Below, piece by piece: positions 43,472 through 51,077 of a stretch of DNA of 64,000 nt; positions within the stretch are counted from its first letter, which is position 1; every line of letters begins with the position of its first letter. Under the pieces are notes generated by a model that saw nothing but the letters and a program-made list of their open reading frames with translations, ran no database searches and was not told where the DNA came from. The position numbers were made by a program, and so were the translations under genes. This stretch comes from Mesorhizobium sp. (GTDB lineage: Bacteria; Pseudomonadota; Alphaproteobacteria; Rhizobiales; Rhizobiaceae): contig SUGL01000021.1 in the NCBI GenBank assembly GCA_004963905.1, forward strand, positions 1 through 64,000, read 5' to 3'.

Positions 43472-44095
43472 TCATGATGGAATGAGAGCGGCGACCTCGC
43501 GGTCGGAAGGCCGGTCGCTGGCCGCGAGACCGGACATGACACCGGCGCGATCGGCCGCGTTGCGGTTCTGGCTCATCTTGCGCTTGCCTTCGAGCTTCGC
43601 GATCGGCATGCGCAGGCCGACAATGCCTTTGAGTTGTGCCTGGATGAAGTCCGGCGGCGCGTCCGATACGGCCCAGGGCGAGGCGCGCCCACTTTCGTGG
43701 AGATTGGTCAGGCGCGTGACCACCTCGAGCAGCCTGTCGGCATCCTCGAAGAATTCGACCGGCCCATGGGCATGGACGGCGATGTAGTTCCAGGTCGGCA
43801 CCACCTTTCCGGTTTCCTGCTTGGTCTGGTACCAGGCCGGCGTCACATAGGCGTCCGGTCCCATGAAGATCGCCAGGCCATCGCCCAGCGGCGGAACACG
43901 CCAGTGCGGGTTTGCCCTCGCGACATGGCCATAGATCACGCCACGCTCGCCCTCGTGCTCGTCGAGGAGAAGCGGCAATGGCGTCGCCAGCGGCCCTTCC
44001 ATCGTGGCGGTGACCAGCGTCGCCAGCCGCGCCGCGCAGATCGTGGCCATGAGGCTCTCCCTGTCGTCCTCGCGGAAGGCGGGCGGTATGTACAT
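43472..44095 (-). CDS. FMN-binding (PaiB-like) protein
   Basis: A 207-aa protein of the PaiB/FMN-binding negative regulator family. MYIPPAFREDDRESLMATI is the typical N-terminus, then ATLVTATMEGPLATPLPLLL, GVIYGHVARANPHWR, YVTPAWYQTKQETGKVVPTW and IVGLRMPIAKLEGKRKMSQN. These are split-barrel flavin-binding proteins, some of which affect gene expression in Gram-positive bacteria. It is divergent from a MocR regulator (74-base gap), which probably controls it; that pairing is common in proteobacteria. Confidence 0.9.
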   Translation of the reverse strand: MYIPPAFREDDRESLMATICAARLATLVTATMEGPLATPLPLLLDEHEGERGVIYGHVARANPHWRVPPLGDGLAIFMGPDAYVTPAWYQTKQETGKVVPTWNYIAVHAHGPVEFFEDADRLLEVVTRLTNLHESGRASPWAVSDAPPDFIQAQLKGIVGLRMPIAKLEGKRKMSQNRNAADRAGVMSGLAASDRPSDREVAALIPS

Positions 44096-44169
44096 GGCGA
44101 AAACTCCTTGCGTTGCATGGCAAGATGTCGGAAATCTGGCTTGCTTTGAACATCCAGTTCTGAAGGTTT

Positions 44170-45600
44170 TTGGTGGTCCAGTTCGAACAGGATGGTGTCG
44201 CGCGCCGGATCATCGCGGCGATCAAGGCGCAAATCCACAGTGGCGCCTACCGGCCCGGCGACCGCCTGCCCTCGACACGGGCCTTCGCAGCCGAATGGGG
44301 CGCGTCGCGAACCACGGTGACGGCGGCCTACAACCAGCTCGACGCGGAAGGCTACCTGATCATCCGGCAGGGCGCGCGTGCCATCGTTGCCCCAGGACTG
44401 GAGAAGGCCTCGGGTGAGGCCCCCGTCGCGGCTGCTTCGCCGCGCAACCTCTCGGCATTTGCGCAACGCCTGCTGGCTATGCCTCCGCCTGCGCAACAGC
44501 AGCCGGCCAAGGTCGCGGATTTCCGCTATGGCGACCTGTCCGGCGCGGACTTCCCGGTGCTGGCCTGGCGGCGGGCGTCGAACAAAGCGATTCTGCGGCG
44601 CGTCGCGCGGCTGCGCTATGGCGACCCGCAGGGGTCTTCCGTCCTGCGCAGCGCGCTTCAGGCCTATCTGTGGCGCGCCCGCGGCATCGGTTGCACCCCC
44701 GACCAGATCGTCATCGTCAACGGCTCGCAGCAAGGGCTCGACCTCTGCGCGCGGCTTCTGCTTGACCCGGGCGAACCGTTCGTGATCGAGAATCCGGGCT
44801 ATCTGCTGGCACGCCATGCCTTCGTGGCGGCAGGCGGCGTCGCCGTGCCCATTGCGGTCGACACGGACGGCTTAAGGACGGACGAGCTGCCGCCGGCCCG
44901 TCTGGCTTACGTGACGCCGTCGCACCAGTTCCCGCTCGGCGGCGTGCTTTCGGCGACGCGGCGGCGCGCTCTCCTGGGCTGGGCCACGGCATCCGGCGCT
45001 TACATCGTCGAAGACGATTATGACGGCGAATACCGCCACGACATCGCCCCCATCCCGCCTCTGCAGACGCTCGATCCAGATTCGGTCATCTATGTCGGCA
45101 CGCTGTCAAAGACCCTCTCGCCCACCTTGAGGCTCGGCTATCTAGTCGTCCCCGCAAGCCTGTGCCGGGCGTTCAGCGAAGCCAAGCGCCTGACCGACCG
45201 GCATGCTCCGATGCTGGAGCAGGACGCACTGGCCGACCTTCTGGCGAGTGGCGTCTATGAGCGTCACGTCCGCAGCATCCGCAGGAAAAACGCCGACCGC
45301 AGGGAGGTCCTGTTGCGGGCGCTGGCCGATCATCTGGGGTCAAGGGTTTCTGTCGCGGGGGCCGAAACCGGACTGCATGTCGTTGCCTGGATGAACGGCA
45401 TCGCTGCCGAACGCGAGCCGGAGATCATCGCTGCGGCGCGCGCCGCCGGGATCGGCCTCTATCCCGTGTCGCCGCTCTATGACCAAAGCGAGTCCCGACC
45501 CGAAACGGCAGGCTTCATCCTGGGTTACGCCGGGCTCGACACGGAGGCGCTGCGGCGCGGCGTTGCGGCGCTGGCCGCTGTCTTGGCCAAGCACCGCTGA
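44170..45600 (+). CDS. MocR/PdxR-type regulator (GntR HTH + aminotransferase domain)
   Basis: A 476-aa regulator with an N-terminal GntR helix-turn-helix (IHSGAYRPGDRLPSTRAFAA, ASRTTVTAAYNQLDAEGYL) and a fold-type I aminotransferase-like domain that binds PLP. The cofactor lysine region is VIYVGTLSKTLSPTLRLGYL and the Asp region DDYDGEYRHD. The start codon appears to be TTG at 44170 (GTG 44173 is also possible). It is divergent from the FMN-binding protein gene, its likely target. Family members regulate vitamin B6 or amino-sugar/amino-acid genes. Confidence 0.9.
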   Translation: MVVQFEQDGVARRIIAAIKAQIHSGAYRPGDRLPSTRAFAAEWGASRTTVTAAYNQLDAEGYLIIRQGARAIVAPGLEKASGEAPVAAASPRNLSAFAQRLLAMPPPAQQQPAKVADFRYGDLSGADFPVLAWRRASNKAILRRVARLRYGDPQGSSVLRSALQAYLWRARGIGCTPDQIVIVNGSQQGLDLCARLLLDPGEPFVIENPGYLLARHAFVAAGGVAVPIAVDTDGLRTDELPPARLAYVTPSHQFPLGGVLSATRRRALLGWATASGAYIVEDDYDGEYRHDIAPIPPLQTLDPDSVIYVGTLSKTLSPTLRLGYLVVPASLCRAFSEAKRLTDRHAPMLEQDALADLLASGVYERHVRSIRRKNADRREVLLRALADHLGSRVSVAGAETGLHVVAWMNGIAAEREPEIIAAARAAGIGLYPVSPLYDQSESRPETAGFILGYAGLDTEALRRGVAALAAVLAKHR

Positions 45601-45612
45601 AGAATTCAAAGA

Positions 45613-45642
45613 TCTAGAAGATCTCGCCTCTAGAAGATCTCG
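45613..45642. repeat. Short direct repeat at L,D-transpeptidase stop
   Basis: TCTAGAAGATCTCG occurs twice, at 45613-45626 and 45629-45642, with a period of 16. The second copy encodes the last residues and stop of the minus-strand L,D-transpeptidase gene (EIF-stop), and the first repeats the same codons beyond the stop. It looks like a small tandem duplication. Confidence 0.8.
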
Positions 45643-46451
45643 TTTGTGATCTGCCTAACCGGCCCAAGCAGGATCGAGCCGGTCGGCACGCCGTTGTCGA
45701 TCGGGATGGCTCGGCGCTCGGGCATGTCGGCCACCGGCTCGCCGATATCCGCCGTCACGACGACCGGTGTCTTGTTGGGCACGCGGTCGTAAAGGTCGAT
45801 GATGTCCTGGTTGATCAGGCGCACGCAGCCTGACGAGACCGACTTGCCGATCGACCACCATTCCGGCGAGCCGTGCAGGCGATAGAGCGTGTCCTGGTTG
45901 CCCTGGAAAAGGTAGAGCGCACGGGCGCCAAGCGGGTTCTTCAGGCCCCCAGGCATGCCGCCGTTCTTGGCACTGAATTGCGTCAGTTCCGGCTGGCGGG
46001 CGACCATCTCGTCCGGCGGCGTCCATTTCGGCCACTTCTGCTTCCACTGCACCACGGCATCGCCCGACCACTCGAAGCCGGCGCGGCCGAGACCGACGCC
46101 GTAGCGGATCGCCTGGCCGCCCTCGCGCACCAGGTAGAGGAAGTGGTTGGTGGTATCGACGACGATCGTGCCTGGCCGCTGTCCGGTCGGATCGGGAACG
46201 ATCTGGCGCAGGAATCTGTGATCGATCTTGTTCACGGGAATCGCCGGCAGGTCGAAGCCGTTGTCCGACATCGGCCCATACATCGTCTCGTAGTCGCCGA
46301 GCGGCGGCTCGACATAGGCCGGCGGTGGCGGCTGGACAGGTTCGGGGCCCGGACCGGTGGTGGTGCAGGCGGAAACCGCGGCCGAAGCGGCGCCTAGGGC
46401 TGTGAGATTGAGGAAGCCGCGGCGGCTGATGCGGAAGGAATCGTCTGACAT
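45630..46451 (-). CDS. L,D-transpeptidase (YkuD), Tat lipoprotein
   Basis: A 273-aa peptidoglycan L,D-transpeptidase that makes 3-3 cross-links or attaches proteins to peptidoglycan. The N-terminus has a twin-arginine motif SRRGFLNLTALGAASAA and a lipobox VSAC with C29, so it is probably a Tat-exported lipoprotein. The YkuD domain shows TIVVDTTNHFLYLVREGGQA, VQWKQKWPKWTPP and the catalytic LHGSPEWWSIGKSVSSGCVR with its His and Cys. The gene is monocistronic. Confidence 0.93.
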   Translation of the reverse strand: MSDDSFRISRRGFLNLTALGAASAAVSACTTTGPGPEPVQPPPPAYVEPPLGDYETMYGPMSDNGFDLPAIPVNKIDHRFLRQIVPDPTGQRPGTIVVDTTNHFLYLVREGGQAIRYGVGLGRAGFEWSGDAVVQWKQKWPKWTPPDEMVARQPELTQFSAKNGGMPGGLKNPLGARALYLFQGNQDTLYRLHGSPEWWSIGKSVSSGCVRLINQDIIDLYDRVPNKTPVVVTADIGEPVADMPERRAIPIDNGVPTGSILLGPVRQITNEIF

Positions 46452-46623
46452 GGGTGCCTTTTCTAGGTCTTGACTTGCGAGAAAGCATGAACCCGCAGGC
46501 TGGCCGCCGGCAGCTCCAATAACAGTCGGCGGTGATAGGCGGTTCCAATTCTGGCCTCAGGGTGGACAAACAAAGGCGAAGCTGTGACCGCGACACATCT
46601 GTTGCGCTGCAGCAACAGCAAGG

Positions 46624-47286
46624 TCAGGCGCCTGCCAAAAGGCCTTCGAGCGAGGGCAGGATCAGCCCCGGCGGAAAGTCCTGGTATTCGTCCGGCTGGT
46701 TGGTGCGATTGATCCAGACGGTGCGGAAGCCGAACTTGGCGGCGCCCGCGACGTCCCAGCGGTTGGAAGATTGGAACGACACCGCGCCCGGGTAGAGCCG
46801 CCAGCCGGTGACCACCATATCGTAGACCGAGGGGTCGGTCTTGAAGCGCTTGATCTCGTCGACCGAGAAGACGTCGTCGAGGATCTGGTCGAGTGCGGCG
46901 GATTTAGCCGCCGCCTGCAGCATTTCCGGCGAGCCGTTGGAAAGGATCGCAAGCTTCGCCCCCGATGCTTTCAGCGCTTTCAGCACCGACGGCACTTCCG
47001 GATAGCAGTCGAGCCGCCAGTAGGCTTCCAGCAGCCTGGCCCTCAATGCCGGATCGGCCGAGGGCACCTTGCGCAGCGCGAAGTCCAGCGCCTGCTCGGT
47101 GAGTTGCCAGAAATCGGCATAGGCGCCCATCAGCGTCCTGACCCAGGAATATTCGAGCTGCTTGGCGCGCCAGATTTCGGAGAGCAGCTGGCCGTCCGGT
47201 CCGATCTCGTCGGCATGGCGGCGCACGGCCGCATGCACGTCGAACAACGTGCCGTAGGCGTCGAAGACATAGGCCGCATGATGCAT
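46624..47286 (-). CDS. Haloacid dehalogenase, type II
   Basis: A 220-aa (S)-2-haloacid dehalogenase of the HAD superfamily. The nucleophile is in YVFDAYGTLFDVHAAVRRH, followed by LDCYPEVPSVLKALKASGAK, LAILSNGSPEMLQAA and KTDPSVYDMVVTGW. The type II marker SFQSSNRWDVAGAAKFGFRT and WINRTNQPDEY complete it. It hydrolyses 2-haloalkanoic acids in characterised members. I start at 47286 (MHHAAYVFDAYG), since the upstream extension to 47340 is not family-like. It is divergent from the aminotransferase gene. Confidence 0.9.
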   Translation of the reverse strand: MHHAAYVFDAYGTLFDVHAAVRRHADEIGPDGQLLSEIWRAKQLEYSWVRTLMGAYADFWQLTEQALDFALRKVPSADPALRARLLEAYWRLDCYPEVPSVLKALKASGAKLAILSNGSPEMLQAAAKSAALDQILDDVFSVDEIKRFKTDPSVYDMVVTGWRLYPGAVSFQSSNRWDVAGAAKFGFRTVWINRTNQPDEYQDFPPGLILPSLEGLLAGA

Positions 47287-47438
47287 GGAGAGAAGTTTTG
47301 CGGCGCGCGGGCTTGCCGTGCAAGCACTGATTGCGGTCAAGTGCCTCTGGCCTCAACGATTTTTCCCGATGTCGGTTGACGCAGGCCGTCAAAGCATCGT
47401 CCTATGGCGGTCTGAATTCATCCATATGGACGGCAACG

Positions 47439-48317
47439 ATGACACTGGCGGCGGCGGCGCAGTCCGCGACATGGACCTATGTGGACGGCGACTGGTATGA
47501 GGGCAACGTCGCCATTCTCGGACCGCGCAGTCATGCCATGTGGCTGGGCACCAGCGTCTTCGACGGCGCCCGCTGGTTCGAAGGCGTGGCGCCCGATCTC
47601 GATCGTCACGCAGCGCGCGTCAACGCCTCGGCGATCGCGCTCGGCCTGAAGCCCTCCGTGACCGCCGACGAGATCGTCGGGCTGACCTGGGACGGCCTGA
47701 AGAAGTTCGACGGCAAGACCGCCGTCTACATCAGGCCGATGTACTGGGCCGAGCATGGCGGCTACATGGGCGTGCCGGCCGATCCATCTTCGACCCGTTT
47801 CTGCCTCTGCCTCTATGAATCGCCGATGATTCCCCCTTCCGGCTTCTCGATCGGCGTCTCGCCGTTCCGGCGGCCGACCATCGAGACCATGCCGACCAAT
47901 GCCAAGGCCGGTTGCCTCTACCCCAACAACGGCCGCGCCATCCTCGAGGCCAAGATGCGCGGCTTCGACAATGCCCTGGTGCTGGACATGCTGGGCAATG
48001 TCGCCGAGACCGGCACTTCCAATATTTTCCTGGTCAAGGACGGCCATGTGATGACGCCGGCGGCGAACGGCACGTTCCTCTCCGGCATTACCCGCTCGCG
48101 CACCATCAACCTGCTCGGCGACTACGGCTTCAGGACCACCGAAAAGGCGCTCTCGATCCGGGATTTCCTCGAAGCGGACGAGATATTCTCGACCGGCAAC
48201 CACTCGAAAGTGGTGCCGATCACCCGCATCGAGGACCGCGATCTTCAACCCGGGCCGGTGGCCAAGAAGGCGCGTGAGCTCTATTGGGATTGGGCGCATT
48301 CGACTTCCGCTGCCTGA
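47439..48317 (+). CDS. Branched-chain amino acid aminotransferase
   Basis: A PLP fold-type IV aminotransferase (292 aa). It would transaminate leucine, isoleucine and valine with 2-oxoglutarate. WLGTSVFDGARWFEGVAPDL is the N-terminal substrate loop. The PLP lysine is in TMPTNAKAGCLYPNNGRAIL, and the glutamate/phosphate site in NVAETGTSNIFLVKDGHVMT. SGITRSRTINLLGDYGFRTT closes the cofactor pocket. The start at 47439 fits family length; the longer frame upstream is not conserved-looking. D-amino-acid aminotransferase is a less likely alternative. Confidence 0.9.
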   Translation: MTLAAAAQSATWTYVDGDWYEGNVAILGPRSHAMWLGTSVFDGARWFEGVAPDLDRHAARVNASAIALGLKPSVTADEIVGLTWDGLKKFDGKTAVYIRPMYWAEHGGYMGVPADPSSTRFCLCLYESPMIPPSGFSIGVSPFRRPTIETMPTNAKAGCLYPNNGRAILEAKMRGFDNALVLDMLGNVAETGTSNIFLVKDGHVMTPAANGTFLSGITRSRTINLLGDYGFRTTEKALSIRDFLEADEIFSTGNHSKVVPITRIEDRDLQPGPVAKKARELYWDWAHSTSAA

Positions 48318-48423
48318 GCGGATAAAAAGGCGGCCGGCGCTTCGTTCCGGAGTTGCCCCAATCCATTCCAGACCTATCTTAGTCCGGTAGTTGCACCGGA
48401 CTTTTCCTGAGGGAGTACCATCC

Positions 48424-49026
48424 ATGGCTTTTGAGTTGCCCGCTTTGCCCTACGACTATGAGGCCCTGCAGCCTTACATGTCGAAGGAGACGCTGGAGTA
48501 TCACCACGACAAGCACCACAAGGCCTATGTCGACAACGGCAACAAGCTGGCCGCCGAGGCTGGAATGGGCGACCTGTCGGTCGAAGAGGTCGTGAAGCAG
48601 TCCTTCGGCAAGAATGCCGGGCTGTTCAACAATGCCGCCCAGCACTACAACCACATCCACTTCTGGAAATGGATGAAGAAGGGCGGCGGCGGCAACAAGC
48701 TGCCGGGCGCATTGCAGAAGGCCGTCGAAAGCGATCTCGGTGGTTACGACAAGTTCAAGGCGGATTTCATTGCCGCCGGCACCACCCAGTTCGGCTCCGG
48801 CTGGGCCTGGCTCTCGGTCAAGGATGGCAAGCTCGCAATCTCGAAGACGCCGAACGGCGAGAACCCTCTGGTCCATGGCGCTTCGCCGATCCTCGGCGTC
48901 GACGTGTGGGAGCACTCCTATTACATCGACTACCGCAACGCGCGGCCGAAATATCTCGAAGCCTTCGTCGATAGCTTGATCAACTGGGACTACGTCCTGG
49001 AACTCTACGAAAAGGCGAAAGCCTGA
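48424..49026 (+). CDS. sodB: Superoxide dismutase, Fe type
   Basis: Dismutates superoxide in the cytoplasm. The 200-aa protein has the metal ligands H27 (YHHDKHHKAY), the His of AAQHYNHIHFWKWM, and the Asp and His of DVWEHSYYIDYRN. The Gln in NNAAQHYNH and FGSGWAWL favour iron over manganese. GAGGGAG precedes ATG 48424. A perfect 32-base palindrome downstream forms its terminator. Confidence 0.95.
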   Translation: MAFELPALPYDYEALQPYMSKETLEYHHDKHHKAYVDNGNKLAAEAGMGDLSVEEVVKQSFGKNAGLFNNAAQHYNHIHFWKWMKKGGGGNKLPGALQKAVESDLGGYDKFKADFIAAGTTQFGSGWAWLSVKDGKLAISKTPNGENPLVHGASPILGVDVWEHSYYIDYRNARPKYLEAFVDSLINWDYVLELYEKAKA

Positions 49027-49033
49027 TTATTTG

Positions 49034-49065
49034 AAGAAAAGCCCCGGCATGCCGGGGCTTTTCTT
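49034..49065 (+). terminator. Rho-independent terminator of sodB
   Basis: AAGAAAAGCCCCGGCA is followed immediately by its perfect complement TGCCGGGGCTTTTCTT, giving a GC-rich stem of 9 pairs extended by 7 more, with a T-rich 3' side. It lies 8 bases after the sodB stop. Confidence 0.92.
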
Positions 49066-49186
49066 TATCTGCCAACACAGGAGATTGATCACGATCGGGA
49101 AAATCGTGACGGTGCGGGGGGAATATTCCCGCCGCCAGGTCCGTTAACGTCCAGTCGCGAACTTTCTTCACCACGGAGCCAGTTGA

Positions 49187-49624
49187 ATGAGAAAGCTTGT
49201 CCTCGCCATCTCCATGCTTGCTTTTGCCGGTTCGGCCGCCCTTGCCGATCCGATCCAGGATCGCCAGGCCCTGATGAAGGAGCGCGGCAAGCTCGCCGGC
49301 CAACTGTCGAAGGTTGTCAAGGGCGAGGAGGATTTCGACGCGACCGCCGTGCTGACGACACTGAAGGCGCTGCAGGCCAATGCCGAGAAGTTCGATGCCG
49401 AGAAGCTCTTCCCCGCCGGCAGCGACAAGGGCGATACCACGGCTGCGCCGAAGATCTGGGAAGACATGGCCGGCTTCAATGCGGCCGAGGACAAGCTGCT
49501 GACCAACGTCAAGGCCGCGGTCGCCTCGCCGCCGGCCGATGTCGATGCCTTGAAGACGCAGCTCAACACGATCGGCGGCGACTGCGGCACCTGCCATCAG
49601 AGCTACAGGATCAAAAAGGGCTGA
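49187..49624 (+). CDS. Cytochrome c' (class II c-type cytochrome)
   Basis: A 145-aa periplasmic monohaem protein. The signal peptide is LVLAISMLAFAGSAALA. The four-helix bundle has RQALMKERGKLAGQLSKVVK early, and the single haem motif is near the C-terminus (GGDCGTCHQSYRIKKG), the class II arrangement. It probably donates electrons or binds NO. It is 9 bases upstream of a dihaem cytochrome gene, so they form an operon. Confidence 0.9.
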   Translation: MRKLVLAISMLAFAGSAALADPIQDRQALMKERGKLAGQLSKVVKGEEDFDATAVLTTLKALQANAEKFDAEKLFPAGSDKGDTTAAPKIWEDMAGFNAAEDKLLTNVKAAVASPPADVDALKTQLNTIGGDCGTCHQSYRIKKG

Positions 49625-49633
49625 CCGCCTGAC

Positions 49634-50578
49634 ATGGCCTGGCTGAAGAAGCTCGTCGGCGCCGTTATCGTGCTGGGCGGCGCCGGCGCGGTCGCTGGCT
49701 GGGCGCTGTCGGCGCCGATCCGGCTCGATGCCGCGACCGTCGCACAGCTGAGGCCCGGCGATGCTTCCAAAGGCAAACGCATCTTCTATGCCGGCGGCTG
49801 CACCTCCTGCCACGCCAAGCCCGGGTCCAAGGGTGATGCCCGCCTGGAGCTTGCCGGCGGCCTGGAGCTGAAGACGCCGTTCGGCACCTTCGTGCCGCCC
49901 AACATCTCGCAGGATCGAAAGGACGGCATCGGCGCCTGGAGCGAGGAAGATTTCGCCAATGCGATGCTGAAGGGCGTCTCGCCCTCCGGCGAGAATTTCT
50001 ATCCGGCGTTTCCTTATGCCTCATACGCGCGCATGAAGCCGGCCGATGTCGCCGACCTCTATGCCTTCATGAAGACGCTGCCGGCGGTCGCCGGCAAGGC
50101 GCCGGATCATAAGCTCTCTTTCCCCTTCAACATCCGCCGCGGCATCGGCCTCTGGAAACGGCTCTATCTCAGCCCCGAACCGGTGATCGCCTTGCCCGCC
50201 GGCACGCCCGACAAGGTGTTGGCCGGCCGCTACCTGGTCGAAGGCGCCGGCCATTGCGGCGAATGCCACACGCCCCGCGACATCGCCGGCGGCGCTAAGA
50301 ACGCCGAGTGGCTGGCGGGCGCCGTGGCGGCCGAAGGCTCAGGCGTCGTGCCCAACATCACCCCGCAGGGCGGCACCAAGGGCTGGTCGGAGGCCGACAT
50401 CGCCAACTATCTCGAAACCGGCTTCACGCCGGATTTCGACTCCGTCGGCGGCGCCATGGTCGACGTGCAGCGCAACATGGCGCAACTGACAGCCGACGAC
50501 CGCGCCGCCATCGCCGCCTATCTCAAGGCCGTCCCGCCGCATCCCAACGGCTATCCGGCACGCAAGCCGGCGAGTTAG
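49634..50578 (+). CDS. Dihaem cytochrome c
   Basis: A 314-aa membrane-anchored or exported c-type cytochrome. The N-terminal hydrophobic segment is LVGAVIVLGGAGAVAGWAL. The two haem motifs are CTSCH (about residue 56) and CGECH (about 212), with likely distal methionines (NAMLKGVSPSGENFYPAFPY region; VGGAMVDV). The layout resembles the electron-transfer subunits of alcohol or gluconate dehydrogenases, but no catalytic subunit lies nearby. It is coupled to the upstream cytochrome c' gene. Confidence 0.88.
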   Translation: MAWLKKLVGAVIVLGGAGAVAGWALSAPIRLDAATVAQLRPGDASKGKRIFYAGGCTSCHAKPGSKGDARLELAGGLELKTPFGTFVPPNISQDRKDGIGAWSEEDFANAMLKGVSPSGENFYPAFPYASYARMKPADVADLYAFMKTLPAVAGKAPDHKLSFPFNIRRGIGLWKRLYLSPEPVIALPAGTPDKVLAGRYLVEGAGHCGECHTPRDIAGGAKNAEWLAGAVAAEGSGVVPNITPQGGTKGWSEADIANYLETGFTPDFDSVGGAMVDVQRNMAQLTADDRAAIAAYLKAVPPHPNGYPARKPAS

Positions 50579-50588
50579 ACTGCTCCTG

Positions 50589-50978
50589 TTACGGGTGGCG
50601 GTCGCCGAGGAAGTCGAAGCCGTTTTCGAAAAAGTGGTTGTAGTCGCAGGTCAGCTCCTCGCCGGCCGCGATGTCGCGCAGCGCATAGGTTTCCTCGGGT
50701 GAGGAGACGTCGCAGTTCGGCTCGTCAGCGTGGTTCATGTAGCGCGCGTCGTCCGCCTCGAAGACGATGTAGTTGGGATCGCGCCGGTCGGGATAGGAAT
50801 AGCGGTCGAGATAGGACTTCACCGGGCCGCTTTCGCTCTCATAGGTGTCGACGGGAATACACCGGTCGAACCTTGGATCGAGCTTCCAGATCAGCGTGCC
50901 GCGCGGAATGTGATGCTTGGCGAAGACACCGATGCCCTGGATAGGCGATTTGTCGAGATAGACGTCGACGAGCAGCAT
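50589..50978 (-). CDS. SET-domain protein
   Basis: A 129-aa protein consisting of a SET methyltransferase-like domain. SPIQGIGVFAKHHIPRGTLI is the opening strand, DARYMNHADEPNC the N-H knot, and YALRDIAAGEELTCDYNHFF the catalytic tyrosine region. Pre- and post-SET zinc clusters are missing, as in other small bacterial SET proteins. The substrate is unknown. It is convergent with the dihaem cytochrome gene, 10 bases apart. Confidence 0.88.
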   Translation of the reverse strand: MLLVDVYLDKSPIQGIGVFAKHHIPRGTLIWKLDPRFDRCIPVDTYESESGPVKSYLDRYSYPDRRDPNYIVFEADDARYMNHADEPNCDVSSPEETYALRDIAAGEELTCDYNHFFENGFDFLGDRHP

Positions 50979-51077
50979 GGCGAACCCTGGCGAATGGACA
51001 ACCCCCGCGACCCGGAAGGCCGCGCCTGAAGGACGGCGAATTGCGTAGCGCGTGGCCGTCGCAATTGCGAGTAAAAA

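Noticed and set aside
49634..50578. Subunit of an alcohol dehydrogenase complex
   Set aside because: The cytochrome resembles such subunits, but no dehydrogenase gene lies in the neighbourhood, so only dihaem cytochrome c is claimed.
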